This document shows positions 57,931 to 64,000 of a stretch of 64,000 nucleotides of DNA, piece by piece. The stretch lies in assembly GCF_958298935.1 (NCBI RefSeq), contig NC_084927.1, positions 32,438,001 through 32,502,000 of the forward strand, in the 5' to 3' direction. The notes beneath the pieces are model-generated. The model was not told the DNA's origin and did no database searches. It saw only the letters and a list, made by a program, of their open reading frames with translations. The position numbers and the translations under genes are program-made. Every line of letters starts with the position of its first letter. Position 1 is the stretch's first letter. This DNA is from Phragmites australis. Its lineage: Eukaryota > Streptophyta > Magnoliopsida > Poales > Poaceae.

Positions 57931-58374
57931 TTAGTTGGAGAATAATCTGGGTGGGATGCTCACCATGAAGGCGCTGGCCGCTGGTGGAGTCGAGCCCGGA
58001 GGTGGGCTGGGCTCGTCAAGGAACATCACGATGGGGTCGTTGATGATGTCCACGCCGATGGACAGGCGCCGGCGCTCCCCGCCTGATACGCCGCGGTGCC
58101 CCTCGTCGCCGATTATGGTGTTGGCTGCGTTGCGCAGGCCGAGCTGGTCGATGAGCGCCTGCACGCGCTTCTTCTTCTCCTTGGTGGGCAGGGAGCGCGC
58201 GAGGCGGAACTCGGCGGCGAACATGAGCGTCTCCTCGACGGCGAGCATCGGGCACAGGAGGCCGTCCTGCATGATGTACGCGAAGATGACCTTGAGCAGG
58301 TTGCTGTCGAGCGACTCACCGGAGATGTTGTCAAGCGGCGTCTTCATCCGGGGCACCTCGGGCTCCGGCGCCAT
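57931..58374 (-). pseudogene. ABCG half-transporter fragment (nucleotide-binding domain)
   Basis: A 147-codon minus-strand ORF starts [13 protein letters not shown]. It contains [40 protein letters not shown], the ABC signature [17 protein letters not shown] and Walker B (IVMFLDEP), all typical of the plant ABCG (WBC) subfamily. The Walker A motif and all membrane helices are missing. The D-loop, GLDSTSAF in the family, reads [13 protein letters not shown], because small insertions before and after it put the conserved bases in another frame while the total remains divisible by three. The fragment is GC-rich in AT-rich surroundings and follows a CACTA-like end, which suggests a captured gene piece. 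It cannot encode a working transporter. Confidence 0.85.
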
Positions 58375-59332
58375 GATTCAGCACATAAACGTGACATATA
58401 TGTGAGCAAAAGATGAAGCAATTATTAAATTAAAGGGGGAGTTCCAATTATTTCTGTTCTGTGTTTTCATCTAGAACTAGCTTATGTTTCTGGTTCTTGC
58501 TACAATGTTGGAGCTCAAGGGTGAGCTTGTTTTTCTTGTGCAGGAATGTGCCTTAGTGTTTTGAAGTCCGTAATGGAACTGTTGGATGTCATAGTAATCT
58601 CTCTGTAATTGGCAAAATTGATTGTAATGCACGTTCACAATCCTGTGCATATGCCTAATTAGTTCCAAGCCCTTTTATACTAATTTTTCACATATTCTGC
58701 TTGTTTTTTTTTTTTCTATTGTCGATTGACCGACCCTTCACCCTTTGGAAAAGGATGCAGGGTGAAACACAGGATATACTAAAAGGTGTCAAAGGAGCAA
58801 GCTTCACTTCAGTTACTCACTGTTCTGTTATCAGAGTTTGGAAAAGAGGTATGTACATGCAGCAAGGGTATATGCAGATGATCAAATAAGAATATTTAGT
58901 TACATTAATATGAAGAATGTACTGGTTCTGTCATGTTCGTTTGGTGATTAGTGACTCCAAAAGGTAGTATATGTGTGTATATACATAAATCTTCGATCCC
59001 AAGAAGATCGCAAGCAAGAAAAACGAAAGGTGCATGCGGATGCTTCCATATGCAAGCTATAACCGGCAATCAAATAATTTCTCAATTGTGACTGTCCTGT
59101 TATCGTAAGTACACTCCTACAAGGAACAACAAGGACATACCTTAAGTACACCTGCAATCAAATCATTTCTCAATTGCTACCGAACTCACCCTCAAACAAG
59201 AACATGACGGCTTCTGAAAAACATGCTAATATCATCGGGAAATCAGTTTATGCAATTGGTTTTAGAATGAAGTTTACGAAAAGGTCATCACAATCAAATC
59301 AACTTATTATATCCATCCAACTAAATATAAAA
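58375..59332. other. Intergenic DNA between the ABCG fragment and the Mutator-like element
   Basis: No gene was recognised. A T run lies at about 58705. Confidence 0.35.
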
Positions 59333-62145
59333 GAAATTAGTCCATTTTCGGTCTCTCAACTATAGCCACCTTTCGATTTTCGTAGAAATCTTACATCTCT
59401 GATCTATCAAAACTATTTACAACTCGTCTTTGGACACTCTGGATGACTGTTTTGCACATGTGGTTGGACTGACTAGACGCTGACTCAACACTATTTAATA
59501 CGCCTCCCCCCCCCCCCTCTCTCACTCCTCGGTCTTTCCCCGCTGTCCGCCTCAAATCTGCCGCTACTCTTCCGTTGAAAACCCTAGCGTGATCCTCATC
59601 AGACCCAAGATCTGTCACCCCCGGCCTCATCCTACTCATCCGCGTTCAAGGTGGAGCATGGGAGGAAGACGCCATGACGCGTGAGGATCAACATTGCCCG
59701 TGCGGATCGAGATTGGAAGGTTAGTTCTTTTTCCATGTAATTAGTGTTTCTTGAGTCGTTTTTCTAGTCACAGTAGTATTTTTTGCAGAAGATTAATTCC
59801 TCAATTTGTTTACAAACAGTGTAGAGTAGTTGATTTAGTACATGCTTTGATCTTGTAAACTTGCCCGTATGCATGTAGGTGCTGGTGAGGCATGGCAAAT
59901 GGATTTTTTAGACAAACCTACAGTTAGATTTCACTACAATGGAGAGTTTTACAATGATGGGAAGAGAGTTGTGTATTGTGGTGGTTTGGAGGGCATGCCA
60001 TATATGGATAAAGATAAGATGTCACTGCTAGAGATCCGTGGACACCTTGAAGACTACTGTAAGGGATTAGATATGGTGAAGATGCACTGGTTGTTTCCGG
60101 ACAAGCGGCTTTTTAATGGATTGTGGATGCTTAGTGATGACAAGGTATGTTAGACAATGGCTAATTGCATAAATGATGGTGGGGTGGTTAATATATACGT
60201 GGAAGAAATTGCTATTGATGTTGGGTGTGATGGTGAAGCCGAGGGTGATGGTGAGAAACAAAGTGATAGTGATGGGGAGAATGAGAGTGATGCTCTTTAA
60301 GCCACAGAAGAAGATGCTGACATTATTGTTGCAACATCAATGTCTCCGGCAGAAGTAGAAAAGATTGTATCCTTTGTGAAGTCTTGGTATTCCTCTGCAT
60401 TAGGATCTAAAGGCAAGAAGGTATCTTCTTCAAAAAGGTCAAAGGGCAAGATAGTGAATGAGTAAGATAAATCAAGCATAGATAGTGACTGGCTCCCTGG
60501 AGATGCTGACATCTCTGAAGATGATGAGGAAGCTAAAGAAAACATAGCATCCTACAAGGAGTTCAAGAAAAAGTTTATCTAGAGAGAATATCATATCCAT
60601 GTTAATGAATCTAACAAGGTTATCACAAAGAAAGATATGGAGCAACTCCAACGAGATGTTGTGGCTGAAAAACTGGATGATGGTAGTAAAACTTCATATT
60701 TTTTCAACAGTGAAGAGGAGGACAACTATGATGAAGCAGGAAGTGATGGTGAACTGATAAGAAGGAAGCCAAAGTTTCCCAGATTTGACAAAAAGGTAGC
60801 CAATCCTACTTTTAGGCTAGGAATAATATTTATATGTAAATATCAGTTCATAAAGGCAGTCAAAAAAAATAGCCTTACTACATTCAAGGTCATCAAGTTT
60901 GCTAGTGATGCCTCTTCTGATATGTGCAATATATGTGCAGACCATGGCGTTCTAGTATGATTGTGTGCTAAATTGTGACTTTACTGTACTCTGAATTATG
61001 CTAGGTGGTTCTCTTTAAAACCTAGGTTTAATGTTGCTAATTTAATAGTCAAACCGTGGTCCGCTTGTGTGCAATACTGCCAACTTGTTGTGCAAAACTA
61101 TGTATTCCTTTTATTTCTTACATAGAGAAATTAGATACCAATATAAGCATGCAAAAACATTGATTCTTGCATTGGTAACAGACTACAAATTGGAGAAAAT
61201 GGTAAGCATGTATACGTTCATTCCTTGCTCACTGGTTACATGTATCAGGGATTACAAACCGAAATTTCTTACAACCATCACTACATAAGCAATAACAACA
61301 TATATCAACATTTTTCTCTATTTCTCTAGTTTCTGAATCCTATCAATATTTTCAGCATCACATTCATTCTTCAAACTTAGCCACCTTACAAGAGCAGCAA
61401 CCTCTTCTTCACTCAACTTCAACTCCTAGATCTCTACATCTGCAGCATCCACAACAGCTCTAAGTTTTTGGTTCTCCTTTCGTAAAGATCTGATCGTATC
61501 TCACATGTCAACCAACACTTATCTGAGAAATTCAGATGTCCTACCATCATACTATCTCTACAACTTGCAACCTCTAATCTTGTTTGCACACGGATACTAC
61601 ATTAAATCAGATCAAATCCATAGAGAGAAGGGAATGAATTGAACTAAAAATCAAATGAATTGAACTTACCTGAGCTCGAGCACATTTCAAGTACCTCCTT
61701 GTTGGATTGTCTTTGCTTTAAGATAATCTATTGTGCGGCCTTAGCATCACACTCACAGTAGACCATCGACAAATAATCGAATGACCTCTCTCTATATGAG
61801 ACCAGTGAGGAGAACTAACCACCACCTCCGCCAGTACTCGCTGTCAAGCGCACCGATTTAGAGCTCATTGAGCTTACCATGGCGGTCGAGCGGGGACGAC
61901 AGGAGAACGACAGCGGATTTGGGGTGAGCGGCGGGGAAATATTAAGGAGTGAGAGAGGGGGGGGGGGGAGGCGTATTAAACGGTCAGCGTCTAGTCAGCT
62001 CGACCATATGTACAAAATAGCCGTCATAGTGCTCAGGAGCGAGTTTAAACAGTTTTGTAGGCCGGGGATATAAGATTTAGGGTTTTGAAGTTGAGACGAA
62101 AATCGAATGGAGGCATAGCTGAGGGATTGAAAATGGACTAATTTT
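59333..62145 (+). mobile_element. Mutator-like element (MULE) with long terminal inverted repeats, 2.8 kb
   Basis: The left end GAAATTAGTCCATTTTC and the inverted right end AAAATTAGTCCATTTTC start arms that stay similar for about 250 bases (CGATTTTCGT, GACTAGACGCTGA, TTTAATACGCCTCCCCCC, CTCTCTCACTCC). The 9-base flanks AATATAAAA (59324-59332) and GATATAAAA (62146-62154) agree at eight positions, the size expected for Mutator. The interior holds a decayed MURA-type reading frame on the plus strand. The C run of the left arm is mirrored by a G run near 61960 in the right arm. Confidence 0.9.
59869..60960 (+). pseudogene. Decayed MULE transposase N-terminal region
   Basis: The frame starts with a PB1-like domain of plant MULE proteins (FHYNGEFYNDGKRVVYCGGL, then HLEDYCKGLDMVKMHWLFPD and LSDDKVC) and continues through acidic segments to KFPRFDKKVANPTFRLGIIF and FICKYQFIKAVKKNSLTTFK, the DNA-binding entry region of MuDR transposases. 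It is interrupted by stops (for example near 60298, 60462 and 60580), and the catalytic DDE part is missing. The element is therefore not autonomous. Confidence 0.8.
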
Positions 62146-62330
62146 GATATAAAATTGGTACTTACTACAGTATACATTATGATTCATCCAACTAAACAGA
62201 AAAATAACTAGTTCTATTTATCTAATATAATAAAAAACTAGACCATCTTATTAAAAAATAAATATAACACTATCCCTCCCACCAAACTCACCCTACTTTA
62301 CACAGCTTAGGTCACCTGCATCTTCGTTGC

Positions 62331-62338
62331 TTTATATT
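62331..62338 (+). promoter_or_regulatory. TATA box of the OVATE family gene
   Basis: TTTATATT stands about 125 bases upstream of the chosen ATG. The right MULE end lies under 200 bases further upstream. Confidence 0.5.
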
Positions 62339-62461
62339 CAGCCGCTCACGAGTACTACCAGCCAGACGCCGACCCAGCATACAAGGTACGTCCTTGGCCG
62401 GTGAGCACCGTCCAAGATTCCTGTGAGCAGTGAGTGCGACACGGCACGACCATACACGCAC

Positions 62462-63562
62462 ATGCGAGGAATGAGCCCCGGCATTGGTGCCAATAAGCGT
62501 CTCGGCGTCGGCGGCGGCGGAGGGTTCGCGCTCGGGTGCGGCTGCAAGGACGCCAAGGCCGTGGCGGTGGCGGTGATGGCGGCGTCCGCGTCGCCGTACT
62601 CCGCCACGGTCACGGAGACGGCCACGGCGAATTCGGCGACGTGGCGCAGGGCTAGGGCGGCGCAGGCGTCGGGGTCGACGGGCACGCTGACCGCGCCCTC
62701 CGCGTCGTCGTCGTCCTTCCTGTGGGAGAACGCCGTCGAGGCTGCGGGTGAGGAGGAGGAGGTCAACTGCAAGCGGGAGAGCTCGGCGACGACCACGCCG
62801 AGCTTCTCTGGCCTGCTGCGCCAGCTCAACGAGCTCGAGCAGAGCGTCGTGTCGTGGGGGCGGAAGAGCACCAGCAAGAGTTACTTCTCGCGACCTCCGC
62901 CGCCACCGCCGTTACCACCACGGCCAGTGAAGCACAGAGTTGTGCGCAGCGGCGACACCCGCGACAGCAAAGAAGGGCACGGCAGCTTCTCTCCGCCACC
63001 GCCACCGCCGCTGCCTTATTTCCAGTTTCAGACGAAGCAGCATTGGAAGGCAAAGAGCATGGACAAAGGCGACAGGCAGGAAGAAGAGGTCCACTACATG
63101 CAACCACCGCCTCCGCCGTATCCATTGCCGTCTGAGCATCCCCGTAACATGAAGAGCACGGACAAACTCGTCAACAAAAAAGACGTCGACAACTTCCCGC
63201 CACCGCAAGCGCCGAAGCACCGGAAAGCGAAGAGCTGCGACGGCGGCACCGGCAGGATCGACGGGAGCGTGGCGGTGGTGAAGGAGTCCGACGACCCGCT
63301 CAGCGACTTCCGGCGGTCGATGATGAACATGATCGTGGAGAACAAGATCCTGACTGGCGACGAGCTCCGCAAGCTGCTCCGCCACTTCCTCGCGCTCAAC
63401 GCGCCACATCACCACGATGCCATCCTCCGGGCCTTCACGGAGATCTGGGACGAGGCTTTCACCACTAAGGCCCCCCACCGCAAGGCTGCCAGGCCAACGC
63501 CGCCCCGGCAGAGGGCGCCACCGCCACCGCGCCGCCGGAACCCTCCGCGGGCGTGGCACTAA
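62462..63562 (+). CDS. OVATE family protein (OFP) transcriptional repressor
   Basis: A single exon of 366 residues from the ATG at 62462 (a second in-frame ATG follows three codons later; the frame extends upstream only to non-ATG codons). The N-terminal region has LGCGCKDAKAVAVAV, a feature of OFPs. The middle has several proline runs (PPPPPPLPPRP, SPPPPPPLPY), and Lys/Arg-rich KAKS motifs. The OVATE domain is at about residues 277-335: ESDDPLSDFRRSMMNMIVEN, then LRKLLRHFLALNAPHHHDAI and FTEIWDEAF. OFPs repress transcription through partners such as TALE homeodomain proteins and affect organ shape and secondary wall formation. The tail is Pro/Arg-rich. Intronless structure and high GC are usual for grass OFP genes. 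The minus-strand and other-frame ORFs here are shadows. Confidence 0.92.
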   Translation: MRGMSPGIGANKRLGVGGGGGFALGCGCKDAKAVAVAVMAASASPYSATVTETATANSATWRRARAAQASGSTGTLTAPSASSSSFLWENAVEAAGEEEEVNCKRESSATTTPSFSGLLRQLNELEQSVVSWGRKSTSKSYFSRPPPPPPLPPRPVKHRVVRSGDTRDSKEGHGSFSPPPPPPLPYFQFQTKQHWKAKSMDKGDRQEEEVHYMQPPPPPYPLPSEHPRNMKSTDKLVNKKDVDNFPPPQAPKHRKAKSCDGGTGRIDGSVAVVKESDDPLSDFRRSMMNMIVENKILTGDELRKLLRHFLALNAPHHHDAILRAFTEIWDEAFTTKAPHRKAARPTPPRQRAPPPPRRRNPPRAWH

Positions 63563-64000
63563 CGCAGTACGGTGCCACTGCTTACTACAACGCCAGTATA
63601 TATCACCTGACTGTACCACAAATCTACTGCAGATGTCCTCCCGATTTGTTTGTTAATGCTCTTTAATTTCAGTTCTGTTCTACTCCCATGTTCTCCAACC
63701 ATACGAGATAAGCAATCTCGTGAAAGCTAGTGCCGTTTATTCCGCGTGCGCAAGGGGCAGGAGACTAGGCGACACGCCCGAGAGGTCTTGCCGTGAAATC
63801 CGTGTCTGCTTGCGCGAACAGATGGTGAAGGGACGCGCAGAGCTGCAAACAGGCCGGAGGAGAGACGAAAAGGCGCTTCGGCTGTAAGCCGCAACAGGGA
63901 AGGAGAGGAACGGTTGTTGGATGGCTGGGAATGTAGGGCCCGTGCATTGAGTTTTTTTCCCTTCTGATACCAGGAGCTTCTCGTAACAGTGATTTTTCTA
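63563..64000. other. 3'UTR of the OVATE family gene and terminal intergenic DNA
   Basis: No further gene is recognised up to the window end. Confidence 0.4.

Noticed and set aside
1..64000. CRISPR array, bacterial operons, or a new multi-gene defence or biosynthetic system
   Set aside because: Gene structures, introns and transposons are those of a plant nuclear genome; neighbouring genes are functionally unrelated and no regularly spaced repeat-spacer array exists.

Overview
The window reads as nuclear DNA of a flowering plant, very probably a grass (Poaceae). Genes have short exons with GT-AG introns, coding DNA is much more GC-rich than the AT-rich intergenic DNA, promoters carry plant-type TATA boxes, and the space between genes is filled with transposon families typical of grasses: Gypsy-type solo LTRs, hAT and PIF/Harbinger-like MITEs, a Mutator-like element, CACTA-like ends and a tRNA-derived SINE. 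I cannot fix the species from sequence alone.

Gene layout from left to right: the 3' part of a Vms1/ANKZF1 homolog (+, 474-3215); a linker histone H1 gene (+, 4363-5024) with a palindromic histone octamer promoter; a truncated polyprenol reductase (PPRD/DFG10-type) pseudogene (+, 6740-7828); a single-exon LRR receptor-like kinase of the At4g36180 type with atypical kinase residues (+, 17731-21219); a UFD1 gene (+, start codon 35104, stop 38997) with a 5'UTR intron; a CRIB-type Rop GTPase-activating protein gene (+, 43015-46385); a broken GDSL esterase/lipase gene (+, 47041-48582); a small two-helix membrane protein (+, 49117-49455); a TatD-family metal-dependent hydrolase with damaged splice sites (-, 53204 to about 50976); a fragment of an ABCG half-transporter (-, 57931-58374); and an OVATE family protein gene (+, 62462-63562).

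The spaces between genes are mostly mobile DNA. From 12.5 to 15.9 kb there is a MITE followed by a 2.8 kb solo LTR with a perfect 5-bp target duplication; a decayed relative of that LTR lies at 22.3-23.9 kb, so the receptor kinase gene sits between two copies. From 24.4 to 33.7 kb no host gene is seen: a 325-bp tandem duplication, a 1.5 kb solo LTR carrying a 73-bp hairpin/G-box minisatellite, an unclassified repeat tract with oppositely oriented related copies, and two nonautonomous hAT elements, the second ending just upstream of UFD1. From 55.5 to 62.1 kb there is a nested fold-back element, a CACTA-like end with subterminal repeats, the ABCG fragment, and a 2.8 kb Mutator-like element with long terminal inverted repeats and a dead MURA-type reading frame.

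Functionally, two genes belong to the same broad pathway: Vms1/ANKZF1 (ribosome quality control, with a VCP/Cdc48-interacting C-terminal helix) and UFD1 (Cdc48/p97 cofactor). The 31 kb separation and plant gene organisation give no reason to think of an operon-like unit. No undescribed multi-gene system was found. The observations most worth checking are the several genes caught in the act of decay (PPRD, GDSL, TatD, ABCG fragment), the H1 promoter palindrome and GC-AG intron, the start codon of UFD1 standing alone at the end of an exon, and the in-frame 45-bp duplication in the RopGAP.
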